Program-made: the position numbers and the translations under genes
Origin: J027 sp034437655
GTDB taxonomy: Bacteria > Chloroflexota > Anaerolineae > Aggregatilineales > J027
Direction of reading: 5' to 3'
Length of the DNA stretch: 64,000 bases
Assembly: GCA_034437655.1 (NCBI GenBank)
Contig: DAOTTU010000080.1
Coordinates: 1-64,000 of the forward strand
Part shown: piece after piece, positions 24,663 to 33,297 of the stretch
How positions within the stretch are numbered: position 1 is the first letter of the stretch
How the letters are laid out: each line of letters begins with the position of its first letter
The notes under the pieces: model-generated
Seen by the model: the letters and a program-made list of their open reading frames with translations, nothing else
Told to the model about the DNA's origin: nothing
The model's database searches: none

Positions 24663-25352
24663 TCAGGACTCGTCCACAAGTTTATACCCCACCCCCCACA
24701 CCGTCTCAATGACCGCTGTGCCCCCGGCGAGCTTATGACGTAAGTGCGCGATGTGAACGTCCACCGTGCGCGTCTGGCCATAAAAATCAAACCCCCACAC
24801 GATGTCAAGCAATTGCTCGCGTTTGAGTACAATGTCTTTGTTTTCGAGCAGCGCTAGCAGCAGGTCAAACTCTTTTGTGCGCAGCTCTACCGAGCGCTCA
24901 CCAACATGAACGGTACGACTCGCAGCATCTAGCACGACATTGCCAACACGGAGTACGTCACGTTCGGTTTTGCGTTGCGGGGCAAACTCGGTGCGGCGGA
25001 GGATGGCTTTGACACGGGCGACGAGTTCACGCGGGTTAAAAGGCTTGGTCATGTAGTCGTCTGCGCCCAGTTCAAGCCCAACGATCTTGTCAATATCGTC
25101 GTCGCGTGCCGTCAGCATCAATATCGGCACGTTGGATTCAGCGCGGAGCTGTTTGCAGACCTCCCACCCGTCAAGTATCGGCAACATCAGGTCCAGTACA
25201 ATCAGCGCGGGAGATTTGCTGCGGGCCAGCTCCATTGCGGCCTGTCCATCTTTAGCGCTGATGGTCGCAAAGCCTTCTTTTTGTAGATACATGCTTGCGA
25301 GTTCAATGATATTGGCTTCATCGTCAACCAGCAGGATTAATTCATCTGCCAT
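24663..25352 (-). CDS. OmpR/PhoB-type response regulator
   Basis: The 229-residue regulator has a receiver domain with acidic pair Asp10-Asp11, phospho-acceptor Asp54 (LIVLDLMLP) and the conserved lysine in YMTKPF. A C-terminal winged helix follows, with ELRTKEFDLLLALLEN and RTVDVHIAHLRHKL plus GVGYKLV at the end. It should bind DNA as a dimer after phosphorylation. The gene is convergent with the kinase gene, so the pair cannot share a transcript even though their stops are only nine bases apart. Confidence 0.95.
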   Translation of the reverse strand: MADELILLVDDEANIIELASMYLQKEGFATISAKDGQAAMELARSKSPALIVLDLMLPILDGWEVCKQLRAESNVPILMLTARDDDIDKIVGLELGADDYMTKPFNPRELVARVKAILRRTEFAPQRKTERDVLRVGNVVLDAASRTVHVGERSVELRTKEFDLLLALLENKDIVLKREQLLDIVWGFDFYGQTRTVDVHIAHLRHKLAGGTAVIETVWGVGYKLVDES

Positions 25353-25374
25353 GTGGTACCATTCCTATATGCGT

Positions 25375-26139
25375 TCAGTGTTGCCCGGTAATGGTTCTAT
25401 TGTATGCCAATTGTGGCCGGGTTGCCCAATAGCCGCCAAACCCAACCCCCATCACCAGCAGATCAAGCCATTGGTCCATACGCAATCCACCCCATGTCGC
25501 CGCTTCATCGCCTCGCCAGAAGCCAAGCACGACCATCATTGCACCAACGAGCATCAGCACCACCCATAATCGACGCCCTGCCATGTGTCCAGCCCATGTG
25601 AGCCACGCCATCAAGCTGAAAAGACCGCCGGAGAGGGTTGCGCCAAGCACCTGTAACTCAACTCGCCGTTCAACGTCGCCGAACGCATCTGGCAAATAGC
25701 CATTCAGCCACGGAGACATGGTATCTGAAGCATCAACCCCAACCGCACATCCCGCTGACCGACAAGCCCACCATGTTGCTATTATCACCAGCGGCAGTAC
25801 GAGCGCCACGCCATCTGCGAAATGTCCAAATGCAACACCCCGCCAGCGTGCGATTGCAGCGGCTGCCACTATTCCACCCAGCAACATCGTATGCCAGCCG
25901 AAACCGCCATACCACACATCAAGCAAATCACCCGGGTAGGTGCTGAAATAATCCCATTCGAAGGCCGCATGTTGTAAACGTCCTGCAATCAATGCTACTA
26001 CGCCACCACCGAGTGCCACATCTAACCAGGCGGCCGGACGTTGACCTACATAGGTGGCATACCACAGCAACACCCCCATGCTAAGCAGTACACCGGGGAT
26101 TGTCTGCATAGCGAAGGCGGTGCTGCTATAGGGAATCAT
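25375..26139 (-). CDS. Polytopic membrane protein, divergent Lgt-like (prolipoprotein diacylglyceryl transferase-related)
   Basis: The 254-residue integral membrane protein has about seven hydrophobic segments. WYGGFGWHTMLLGG aligns with the Lgt segment that carries the catalytic histidine, and residues after it (FADGVALVLPLVIIATWWACRSAGC) take the place of the Lgt signature. The RxxNFINGE motif of true Lgt is absent and replaced by CRSAGCAVG, which resembles the Cys-rich Lgt-like branch of unknown function. ATG 26139 overlaps the TlpA gene stop (ATGA). A longer frame from 26199 lies inside the TlpA gene and is unlikely. Confidence 0.65.
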   Translation of the reverse strand: MIPYSSTAFAMQTIPGVLLSMGVLLWYATYVGQRPAAWLDVALGGGVVALIAGRLQHAAFEWDYFSTYPGDLLDVWYGGFGWHTMLLGGIVAAAAIARWRGVAFGHFADGVALVLPLVIIATWWACRSAGCAVGVDASDTMSPWLNGYLPDAFGDVERRVELQVLGATLSGGLFSLMAWLTWAGHMAGRRLWVVLMLVGAMMVVLGFWRGDEAATWGGLRMDQWLDLLVMGVGFGGYWATRPQLAYNRTITGQH

Positions 26140-26789
26140 TGCGATTGCAGGAGGTCGATTTCGTTTTGGAGATCGTCTTCGGTAATCAAGCCCATCCACA
26201 TGCCGCGTGTAATCCCTCCCTCGTCGATAAAATACGTTGAAGGCATGGCCCGCAACCCTATCAGGTTATTGAGTTGGGCGTTTTCGGAAAGGCCGACGGG
26301 TAACGTAATCTCAAGCTCGTCAACGAAGGCGATAATGTCTTCTTGCGTTTGTTGTGCGTCCGGCGCGGTGACCAGCACCATCGCCAGGTCGTCGCCCTCG
26401 TAATTTTCGTAGAAGGATTGCAGCGCGGGCATTTCTTCAATGCAGGGTTCACACCATGTCGCCCAGAAATTGACGACCAGCATCTGCCCACGATAGTCAC
26501 TTAATGAGAAAGTCTCCCCTTCCAAACTGCGCAGGGGAGCGTCTGGTACGGGGTTGTTAAAAACAGAAGTCGGGGGCGGTGGAGGTGTGCGTGGCGGCAA
26601 GGTCCGAGGAAGGGGGGTGGCGTCGTCCAGCAAGGCGGCGTCCTGCGCGGCAGAATTTGTAGGGGTATCGTCACCCGTATCTCCGCCAACGATGATAATC
26701 ACCATCCCGATAATCCCGATCAGCGGCATCACAAGCAGAAACATCCACGGCTGGAAAAAAGACTTTTCGGTGGTGAGTGTCTCAGTCAT
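26136..26789 (-). CDS. Membrane-anchored TlpA-like thioredoxin
   Basis: The 217-residue protein has one N-terminal membrane anchor (MFLLVMPLIGIIGMVIIIVGG), a Pro/Thr-rich linker and an extracytoplasmic thioredoxin domain. Its redox motif is WCEPC in NFWATWCEPCIEEMPALQ, and the cis-proline region is AMPSTYFID. It belongs to the TlpA/ResA/AhpC-TSA group that reduces or rearranges disulfides outside the membrane. ATG 26789 is chosen because it overlaps the upstream gene's stop by eight bases. A longer frame from 26867 would precede the anchor with an unsupported stretch. It is the middle gene of a three-gene overlapping operon. Confidence 0.87.
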   Translation of the reverse strand: MTETLTTEKSFFQPWMFLLVMPLIGIIGMVIIIVGGDTGDDTPTNSAAQDAALLDDATPLPRTLPPRTPPPPPTSVFNNPVPDAPLRSLEGETFSLSDYRGQMLVVNFWATWCEPCIEEMPALQSFYENYEGDDLAMVLVTAPDAQQTQEDIIAFVDELEITLPVGLSENAQLNNLIGLRAMPSTYFIDEGGITRGMWMGLITEDDLQNEIDLLQSQ

Positions 26790-27999
26790 GCAAAAACCTC
26801 GGCATAAAGCCACTCTCATGTATACGGGTGCTGGTGCCAGTCTCCATATCGTAGAGCCATAGGTCAATCTCGCGATAATCGCTCAGGTCTGTGCGTTGAT
26901 AGAGCAGTTTTGACCCGTCAGCGCTCCAGTTTAGCGAAGCGTGGGCGTAATCCTCATCGACTATCATCGGTTCAATGCTGTCGTCTTCCAGGCTGAGCAA
27001 ATATATCTGGCTGCCTTCAGTGAAGCGCTCGTCAAGGTAGCGACGTGTGACAGCCACCCATTCACCGTCAGGATGAACCACCGCCTGGCCATCTGTTGCT
27101 GGGGTTGATGTCTCGCCACTAATGCGCCGAATATGTGATGATTCTTCGCTAAAGTCGTCACCAAAGCTGATCATCTCGATATGGGTGTAATAATATTGCA
27201 CAGCCTCGCCGTACCGGGTCGCCGGGTAGAGTAACGCCTGCCCATCTTCTGTGAAGCGGCCGGTCACGCCCTGTGGTGACGCCACGAAGACAATTTCATC
27301 GCTTGGCATGTCATAGACGACAATGCCGGGCGGGTCTATCAGTGACATCGCGATGCGTTCCTCTGTGGGGGACCACACCGGGAAGCGGGCCGTCGTTTCT
27401 ACGTCGTCAAAAAGTGGTTGTGTTTCGCGGCCAGCCAGGTCTACCAGCCACACGCGCTCGGTATTTTCCCAACCACTATCAGCATCAAGCTCGCGGCGGG
27501 TATAAGCCACCACGACATCATCATAACGCCAGGAGGGGTGTGTGCAGCTTGCGTTGGACTCGCGACAGTTCGTCAACTGGAGTTCCTGCCCCGTTTGCAG
27601 GTTCAGTGCCCAGATGTCGGCGATATGGCCAGTCACCTGCACAGAGTAGGCTACCCATTCACCACTTGGGCTGATGGCATATTCCAGCACACCGCCTTCA
27701 GTATCCGTCAAACGTCGCATAGCGCCCGTGTTTGGATTCAACCGAAAGAGGTCAACTCGCGCCGCGTCTGCTGGCCCGAGGAATAGAATATCGGCCAGTT
27801 GGGTGTCATTAGCGGAAAAGTCAGCGCTTTCGGCTTCACTTTCAACGCCATCCAGTACAAACAGTAACGCGCCAACGATGAGCAACAGCGCCATACTCAA
27901 GCCCAATAGCCCATAGCGTAGTAGCCACGGTGATGCGCGCTCTGTCGATGTCGTCTGTGATTCGGTCGTATTGGTGTGATGGTGTGTTTGTTCAGTCAT
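26782..27999 (-). CDS. Membrane-anchored TolB-like beta-propeller protein
   Basis: The 405-residue protein has a polar N-terminus, one membrane segment (LLRYGLLGLSMALLLIVGAL) and a long extracytoplasmic region of PD40/TolB-like propeller blades. These include LEYAISPSGEWVAYSV, FPVWSPTEERIAMSLIDPPG, VVHPDGEWVAVTR and LNWSADGSKLLYQRTD. Such domains usually bind partners rather than catalyse. It is first in the operon with the TlpA-like and Lgt-like genes and overlaps the TlpA gene, so the three products may work together at the membrane surface. Confidence 0.82.
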   Translation of the reverse strand: MTEQTHHHTNTTESQTTSTERASPWLLRYGLLGLSMALLLIVGALLFVLDGVESEAESADFSANDTQLADILFLGPADAARVDLFRLNPNTGAMRRLTDTEGGVLEYAISPSGEWVAYSVQVTGHIADIWALNLQTGQELQLTNCRESNASCTHPSWRYDDVVVAYTRRELDADSGWENTERVWLVDLAGRETQPLFDDVETTARFPVWSPTEERIAMSLIDPPGIVVYDMPSDEIVFVASPQGVTGRFTEDGQALLYPATRYGEAVQYYYTHIEMISFGDDFSEESSHIRRISGETSTPATDGQAVVHPDGEWVAVTRRYLDERFTEGSQIYLLSLEDDSIEPMIVDEDYAHASLNWSADGSKLLYQRTDLSDYREIDLWLYDMETGTSTRIHESGFMPRFLHD

Positions 28000-28067
28000 G
28001 GCAACTATTATACACGTGCAGCTATCAGATTCACCTTAACGCCAACGTGACGCTCAGCTTGCATTGC

Positions 28068-29168
28068 CTAAAATAGCTGGTTGGGGCGATCTACCAAATC
28101 AGCAATGATTTTACGGTCCGCACGGGAAAAAGCGTAGTCGTTCAATTGCTCAATGCGTACCCAGCGAAAATCGGTACAGTCTACACAATGCGGAGGCGGG
28201 CTTGCTGGTAATAACGTGCAGTCGAAAGCGTGCAGCGTGATCTTGAAATGGGTATAAGCATGCTTGACCTTCATATACAGTGGCCCGACATCGACCGCAA
28301 TGCCAAGTTCTTCATGCAATTCACGGGCCAGGCACTCGGCGAGGGTTTCATCTTCTTCGAGCTTGCCGCCGGGGAACTCCCACAAGCCACCGAGTAGCTT
28401 GTCTTCCGGTCGCTTTGTGATGAGGAGTTGCCCGTCTGCATTCCAGATGAGGCCGCAGGTTACGTCATAGTGTGGCGTAGGCGCTTTTTTGGACTTCACC
28501 GGGCGTTCGTGCTGCACCCCGGCAGTATACGCGGCACAATATGCACTGACTGGACACGCAGCACAATCGGGATTTTTCGGTTTGCAGACGGTGCGGCCAA
28601 GTTCCATCAGTGCCTGGTTATAGTCACCAGCACGCCCGGCGGGGACATGCTCTATCAGCGCTTCGGCCCGATCCCAGAAGGCATTCTTGACGCTTTGCTG
28701 GCGTGTGTCGTCGGCAATATCAAAAAGCCGAGAAAATACGCGGATCACATTGCCATCCAGCACCGGGGCAGCCTCGCCAAACGCGATACTGGCAATAGCA
28801 CCAGCGGTGTAGCGTCCAATGCCCTTTAGTGTTTGCAGCTCGTCGGCAGTTTGCGGCAATTTCCCACCATGCTCAGCGATGACTTGCTGCGCCGCTGTTT
28901 GCAGGTTGCGGGCCCGGCTGTAATAGCCCAGACCTTCCCATTGTTTCATCAATACGTCTTGCGGAGCCTCGGCTAGTGCCTGAATCGTCGGGAAGGCCTG
29001 CAAAAACCGCTCGTAATAGGGAATAACCGTGTTGACCTGTGTTTGCTGCAACATGATTTCCGACAGCCAGATATGGTATGGGTCGGTGGTGCGTCGCCAG
29101 GGCAGGTTGGCGGCGGCATGGTTAAACCAATCGAGCAAGGGCGGGATAAACGCATGATTTTCAGGCAT
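28068..29168 (-). CDS. mutY: A/G-specific adenine DNA glycosylase
   Basis: MutY removes adenine mispaired with 8-oxoguanine. The 366-residue protein is full length. Glu37 lies in SEIMLQQTQVNTV, the helix-hairpin-helix LKGIGRYTAGAIASIAFG is near 114-131, and catalytic Asp138 is in VLDGNVIRV. The iron-sulfur ligands follow C-x6-C-x2-C-x5-C in CKPKNPDCAACPVSAYC. The C-terminal third is the NUDIX-like 8-oxoG recognition domain (FPGGKLEEDETLAECLAREL). It starts two bases after the stop of the DUF1295 gene, so the two are likely one operon. Confidence 0.95.
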   Translation of the reverse strand: MPENHAFIPPLLDWFNHAAANLPWRRTTDPYHIWLSEIMLQQTQVNTVIPYYERFLQAFPTIQALAEAPQDVLMKQWEGLGYYSRARNLQTAAQQVIAEHGGKLPQTADELQTLKGIGRYTAGAIASIAFGEAAPVLDGNVIRVFSRLFDIADDTRQQSVKNAFWDRAEALIEHVPAGRAGDYNQALMELGRTVCKPKNPDCAACPVSAYCAAYTAGVQHERPVKSKKAPTPHYDVTCGLIWNADGQLLITKRPEDKLLGGLWEFPGGKLEEDETLAECLARELHEELGIAVDVGPLYMKVKHAYTHFKITLHAFDCTLLPASPPPHCVDCTDFRWVRIEQLNDYAFSRADRKIIADLVDRPNQLF

Positions 29169-29170
29169 CG

Positions 29171-29989
29171 TTACTGCAAAGCTTTAATGTTGCCTGCATC
29201 GTCTGGCTTTTTGGGCGGCATCGGGATAAAAGCGCTGGTGCGTTCAATGTAGTCCCGGTAAGCAGGCCGACGCTCGGCAATATCACGTTCAAGCATTGCC
29301 ACGCCAGATACCCGCAAGAGTAGGAAAGTCATCAAAATCGGCGCAAAAATCGTCCACCATGCCCCGGCGGCGAGTGCAATCAGATAGAAGGCCCACCACT
29401 GCGTTGCGTCGCCAAAATAATTGGGATGCCGGGTATAGCGCCAGAAACCTTTGTCCAGCACTTTGCCTTTGTTTTCCGGATTGGCTTTGAACACGGTTAG
29501 TTGGATGTCACCGCCGGCCTCAAAGGCAAAGCCTACGATCCAGACTAACACCGCGAGATAGTCAAGAAGTGTCAGTCCATCGTCAGGGTCGCCGTTGTAG
29601 ATTGCCCCAAGAATTGGAGCCGATATAATCCCAATCAATACCCCCTGCAAAACGAACACCTGAAAATAGCTTTGCCACCACCACCGCTGCCCGTTCTTTT
29701 CACGCCAGCGCTGGTAGCGGAAATCTTCGCCTTCGCCCCAGTTGCGCCAGGTAATGTATCCGCCCAACCGCAACGACCACAACGCCACCAGTGCCAGTAT
29801 CAGGAATTGTCGGCTTTCGGCACCTTCTTCGACCAATAGGAAATACGCAACAGCAGCAATCAGGTACCCCGGCCCCCAGAAGCTATCCACAATACTTGCA
29901 TCTTTTAAGTAGAGGCTCAGCCCCCAGAGCGCCGTAGCCGCGACCAGCACTGCTGCGCCACCGCTCAGCCAAACTTCAATCAGGCTCAC
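29171..29989 (-). CDS. DUF1295 (steroid 5-alpha-reductase-like) membrane protein
   Basis: The 272-residue polytopic protein has at least six hydrophobic segments. The family hallmark near the C-terminus is GFWRYTRHPNYFGDATQWWAFYL, and WREKNGQRWWW lies in the middle. The fold is that of steroid 5-alpha reductases and isoprenylcysteine methyltransferases. Substrates of bacterial DUF1295 proteins are mostly unknown, and lipids or hydroxy-acids are likely. It is immediately upstream of mutY in the same direction. Confidence 0.88.
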   Translation of the reverse strand: MSLIEVWLSGGAAVLVAATALWGLSLYLKDASIVDSFWGPGYLIAAVAYFLLVEEGAESRQFLILALVALWSLRLGGYITWRNWGEGEDFRYQRWREKNGQRWWWQSYFQVFVLQGVLIGIISAPILGAIYNGDPDDGLTLLDYLAVLVWIVGFAFEAGGDIQLTVFKANPENKGKVLDKGFWRYTRHPNYFGDATQWWAFYLIALAAGAWWTIFAPILMTFLLLRVSGVAMLERDIAERRPAYRDYIERTSAFIPMPPKKPDDAGNIKALQ

Positions 29990-30065
29990 TATGCTTTCTC
30001 CTTATTTTGCCGGATGAATGGTTATTGGCGGCCAGTGTAGAAGAACAAGATTAGTACAGGATGAC

Positions 30066-31226
30066 CTAAACTCTCTCACGCACCACACGCCCTGAATAGC
30101 TACGGACACTGCGTGAGAGAATGACCATTGAGCCAGCGAGTACTGCTAGCAGTGTAAACGATACCCGCAACGAACTGATTTCTGCGACTAGCCCGATGAT
30201 CGGCGGCCCAGCAACGAAGCCAGTGTAACCAAGTGTGGCTGTGCCTGCGATGCCTGCCCCCGGCGGTAAGTTCGGCATACGCCCGGCGATGGCAAACATC
30301 AGCGGAATGGCATAAGACAACCCCAGCCCAACCAGCGCAAAACCTATCAGCGCCGGCACCAGTGTTGGGAACGCAACAATCACACCAAGACCAGCGCTAC
30401 TCAGGACACCACTCGCCGTCACAAGGGTCTGGGTGCTGAAGCGGTCGATAAAGTAGTCGCCCGATATACGGCCTACCGTCATTGTCAGCGAAAACGCAGC
30501 GAAGCCAAGCCCATCCAGCGCATCATCAACGTTGACAATATCGCCCATGTAGACGCCGCTCCAATCTGACATAGCGCCCTCGCCAATAGCCGAGACAAAC
30601 GCCACTGCCCCCAGTGGTAATAGGACTCTGGCTGGCAAGGTGAAAACTGCACCGCTGCCTTGCTTTTCATTCTCAACATCTACCAATTGTGTGACTGCAA
30701 CAAGCGCTACAGCCATAAAAATCACACCCGCCGCAATGAGGTGTTGCTGCACATTAAAGCCCAGTCCAGTGAAAAGCTCACCCATCACCGCCCCAACAAC
30801 GCCGCCGATGCTGAAGGCCGCATGAAAAGAAGACATCAATGAGCGTTGACGTAGCCGTTCAACCTCAACCGCCTGCGCATTGATCGCGACGTCATTGGTG
30901 CTGGCAACCCAGCCAAAAACGACCAGCAGCACAAATAAACCGATCGTTGAGGGCGCAAAGCCCAGCACAGGCACAACGATGCAGAAGGCAATGGCGCTCC
31001 AAAACGTGACTACCCGGCTCCCGAAACGCGAGATAAGCCCACTGGCAAAGGGAAGCCCTGTCAATACGCCAATGGGCAATCCCAGTAGCACCAACCCTAG
31101 CACACCTTCTGAAAGCGCAAAGTTATCGCGTACGTCTGGAATACGGACCACCCAGTTGCCAGACAGCCCGCCATGTATCAAAAAGAACAGGATCACAGCC
31201 TGCCGTGGGCCGAACGTGCCGCGCAT
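30066..31226 (-). CDS. MFS transporter
   Basis: The 386-residue protein has about 12 hydrophobic segments of the major facilitator superfamily. The early loop contains GLPIGVLTGLPFASGLISRFGSR, in the position of the family's loop-2 motif. The pattern fits the group of MFS proteins related to FucP and DHA exporters, with no visible substrate cue. ATG 31226 has AAGGAGA eight bases upstream. The frame extends to 31337, but that extension lacks membrane character. It is divergent from the hydrolase region. Confidence 0.88.
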   Translation of the reverse strand: MRGTFGPRQAVILFFLIHGGLSGNWVVRIPDVRDNFALSEGVLGLVLLGLPIGVLTGLPFASGLISRFGSRVVTFWSAIAFCIVVPVLGFAPSTIGLFVLLVVFGWVASTNDVAINAQAVEVERLRQRSLMSSFHAAFSIGGVVGAVMGELFTGLGFNVQQHLIAAGVIFMAVALVAVTQLVDVENEKQGSGAVFTLPARVLLPLGAVAFVSAIGEGAMSDWSGVYMGDIVNVDDALDGLGFAAFSLTMTVGRISGDYFIDRFSTQTLVTASGVLSSAGLGVIVAFPTLVPALIGFALVGLGLSYAIPLMFAIAGRMPNLPPGAGIAGTATLGYTGFVAGPPIIGLVAEISSLRVSFTLLAVLAGSMVILSRSVRSYSGRVVRERV

Positions 31227-31403
31227 GACGGTCTCCTTGTTTTGCAAAAAACGAGCGTAAGTGATACTGGAGGCAAAAGCACACCCTTTGACAGACTTGT
31301 TTACCGCGTATTGTCGCCACATGGCTGAGAATGTCAAGGAAAGTTGAAAACGAATTGTCAGAAATTACTGATGGGTAAAACAATAGGAAACTGTATAAAT
31401 GGT

Positions 31404-31427
31404 GGGCGAGCTATACAGGCGTCGCCC
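31404..31427. repeat. Short inverted repeat in intergenic region
   Basis: GGGCGA (31404-31409) and TCGCCC (31422-31427) form a 6-base inverted repeat. A second one, GGGCTG (31463-31468) with CAGCCC (31480-31485), lies nearby. Both sit in the long gap between the MFS gene and the gene at 31995. Function is unknown; they may be remnants of a small dispersed repeat. Confidence 0.35.
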
Positions 31428-31509
31428 CTACAAGCGCGTGGCGGCTAGCGGACATTATGTAAGGGCTGTACCGATGTGTCAGCCCAAAATGCTTTTATAC
31501 GGATTCATT

Positions 31510-31680
31510 TTAATTTGTCCATGAGCAGTAGAGCCACGGGTGCCCCATCGTAACTGAAATCAAAACAAATGTACATCCACGCAATCGATTTTCCCCATAG
31601 GCCTCGACTGCCCGGCGTGTGCGCTCAGCATCGCGATGACGCTCTTGCAGCATAGCATCCGACAGGTATTTCCAATGCAT
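31510..31680 (-). CDS. Small 56-residue ORF of unknown function
   Basis: A short reverse-strand frame starts at ATG 31680 with GGAGAAG at a good ribosome-binding distance and ends at TAA 31510-31512. The first half (MHWKYLSDAMLQERHRDAER) is a strongly charged helix. The second half (TFVLISVTMGHPWLYCS) is hydrophobic and may result from a frame change in a decayed gene. I do not recognise it. It lies in a 768-base gap between the MFS gene and the gene at 31995. Confidence 0.4.
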   Translation of the reverse strand: MHWKYLSDAMLQERHRDAERTRRAVEAYGENRLRGCTFVLISVTMGHPWLYCSWTN

Positions 31681-31838
31681 AGTCTTCTCCGGTCAAAACC
31701 ACAGGTAATTCGGTTACTTCATAAGACAATGAAGTCACGATATGACCTGCTCATGAACAGAACTTTTCATATAAAAGTCATTATGGCAGCCTGTAGTCCT
31801 TCTGGCGTTCGGCATTGTCGAAGATCGCTTTCGAAATC

Positions 31839-31920
31839 ATGGTGGTATGAGAACCACCATCGCGTGCCGTACCATTAGTGAAGTAAGCCCACAAAACGAT
31901 AAGTTAACCGCACGGCACGC
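31839..31920. repeat. Two perfect inverted repeats (possible structured RNA or element end)
   Basis: ATGGTGGT (31839-31846) and ACCACCAT (31853-31860) form an 8-base hairpin with a 6-base loop. Two bases later GCGTGCCGT (31862-31870) pairs with ACGGCACGC (31912-31920) across 41 bases. There is no T run. The block ends 74 bases before the ATG at 31995. It could be a leader structure, an operator or a leftover of a mobile element. Confidence 0.45.
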
Positions 31921-31994
31921 AAGCGCAATAAACAGCCGAGTGATCGCCTACACTACTAACGTCAATGGTTTTCGATAGGTAAAGGATATAGTCA

Positions 31995-32390
31995 ATGTTG
32001 TGGGATAAACCCGATCAACAGTCACTGCTAGAGAATCAGCTCATACTTTTCGTTTCCGATCAACCGCCTACAACCAACTGGCAACGCTTTCTCGATCAGT
32101 ACCCGGTGCAAGTGCTGTTTCATGATGACCTATTTTCTGCGCTCGGTGCCTTCGTTATGTTGATGCCTGGTATTGTGATAGTTGATCGTTATAGTGCAGT
32201 TGGTATCGAGGCGTTGTCTCACATTGAAGATGTGCTGGGGACTGCACCGCAACCGCTGTTGATTCTTATTGAACTAGGAAGCACGGACTGTACTGCGCAA
32301 CATGGAAATGTGGTGCGTGTTGGGGCTCCGTTAGATACCACCCCGGATTGCGTGATGTCGCGAGCATGGACTACGCTATCCAGAAGCTAA
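31995..32390 (+). CDS. Uncharacterised 131-residue protein, degenerate receiver-like fold
   Basis: I do not recognise a specific family. Alternating strands and helices (NQLILFVSDQPPTTNWQRFL, FVMLMPGIVIVDRYSAVG, PQPLLILIELGS) resemble a response-regulator receiver domain, with a strand-end Asp in VIVDRY. The acidic pair and the lysine are not evident, so it may not be phosphorylated. TAAAGGATA precedes ATG 31995. The alpha/beta hydrolase gene follows 24 bases after its stop, so they probably share a transcript. Confidence 0.55.
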   Translation: MLWDKPDQQSLLENQLILFVSDQPPTTNWQRFLDQYPVQVLFHDDLFSALGAFVMLMPGIVIVDRYSAVGIEALSHIEDVLGTAPQPLLILIELGSTDCTAQHGNVVRVGAPLDTTPDCVMSRAWTTLSRS

Positions 32391-32414
32391 ATACGCAGAA
32401 AGAGAGGCTTTATC

Positions 32415-33236
32415 GTGCAGCATTGGCAGCTCAAACAGGAATTCCAGAGTATACACGGCATGATTGCTTACGACACCTTTGGTCAGGGTGACCCGCTTAT
32501 CCTGGTTCATGGTACCCCGTTTTCATCATTCATATGGCGACATGTCGTTGATGTTCTCGCCCGGACACATCAGGTATTCGTCTATGATTTGCTGGGCTAT
32601 GGTGCCTCGGAAAAACGTGAAGGCCAGGATGTTTCGCTGGGCATTCAACCCAGAATCCTGCAAGAACTGATTCGCTTCTGGCAACTTGAGCAGCCCACCG
32701 TCATTGCTCATGACTTCGGCGGCACCACCTCCCTTAGAGCCCATCTGCTCGAGGGCTGTGACTATCACAAGTTGCTGTTAATAGACCCGGTTGCAATGTC
32801 GCCGTGGGGATCACCGTTTATACAGCATGTCCGTCAGCATTTCACCGCCTTTGCAGACGTGCCGCCTTATATCCACAGTGGTATTCTAGAGGCCTACCTA
32901 CAAGACGCGGCCTATCACCCGTTACCACGCGAAACGCTGGACGCCCTCAAACAACCCTGGACCGGCGAAACAGGTCAGCCCGCTTTTTATCGACAGATCG
33001 CGCAAATGGATCAGAAATACACCGATGAGATTGAACATCGCTATACAGACATGCGGTGTCCTGTGCATATCATCTGGGGTGAAGAAGACACGTGGATACC
33101 CATTGACATTGGAAAGCAGCTCCATGCCAGGATTGCAGGCGCATCATTTACGCGCATAGAAGAAGCGGCTCACCTTGTGCAAGAAGATCAGCCCGCGCAA
33201 CTGCTTAACGTCTTGATCGAAAAACTCGGCACATGA
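32415..33236 (+). CDS. Alpha/beta hydrolase with aspartate nucleophile (dehalogenase/epoxide hydrolase-like)
   Basis: The 273-residue alpha/beta-fold enzyme has the oxyanion segment VHGTPFSSFIW (31-41). The nucleophile elbow is AHDFGGTTS with Asp100 instead of serine. The acidic residue is in WGEEDTWIP (Asp225) and His253 is in EEAAHLVQED. An aspartate nucleophile is typical of haloalkane dehalogenases, fluoroacetate dehalogenases and epoxide hydrolases, so it should form a covalent ester intermediate. The physiological substrate is not evident. The start is GTG 32415, preceded by GAGAGG. Confidence 0.85.
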   Translation: MQHWQLKQEFQSIHGMIAYDTFGQGDPLILVHGTPFSSFIWRHVVDVLARTHQVFVYDLLGYGASEKREGQDVSLGIQPRILQELIRFWQLEQPTVIAHDFGGTTSLRAHLLEGCDYHKLLLIDPVAMSPWGSPFIQHVRQHFTAFADVPPYIHSGILEAYLQDAAYHPLPRETLDALKQPWTGETGQPAFYRQIAQMDQKYTDEIEHRYTDMRCPVHIIWGEEDTWIPIDIGKQLHARIAGASFTRIEEAAHLVQEDQPAQLLNVLIEKLGT

Positions 33237-33297
33237 CGAGCTTATTCTGAAAAACGATCGCAAAACGGGATGTAGGAGACGCATTGCACTATATCCA

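Noticed and set aside
25404..26862. Several plus-strand frames over the TlpA and Lgt-like genes
   Set aside because: They are shadows of the three overlapping minus-strand genes, which carry clear thioredoxin and membrane features.
31789..31845. Minus-strand 18-residue frame beginning MISKAIFDNAERQKDY
   Set aside because: It is too short to support, although its helix style is like that of the 56-codon ORF nearby.
31636..31878. Plus-strand 80-residue frame in the structured gap
   Set aside because: It has no ribosome-binding site of note and runs through the inverted repeats. The minus-strand 56-codon ORF has better start support.
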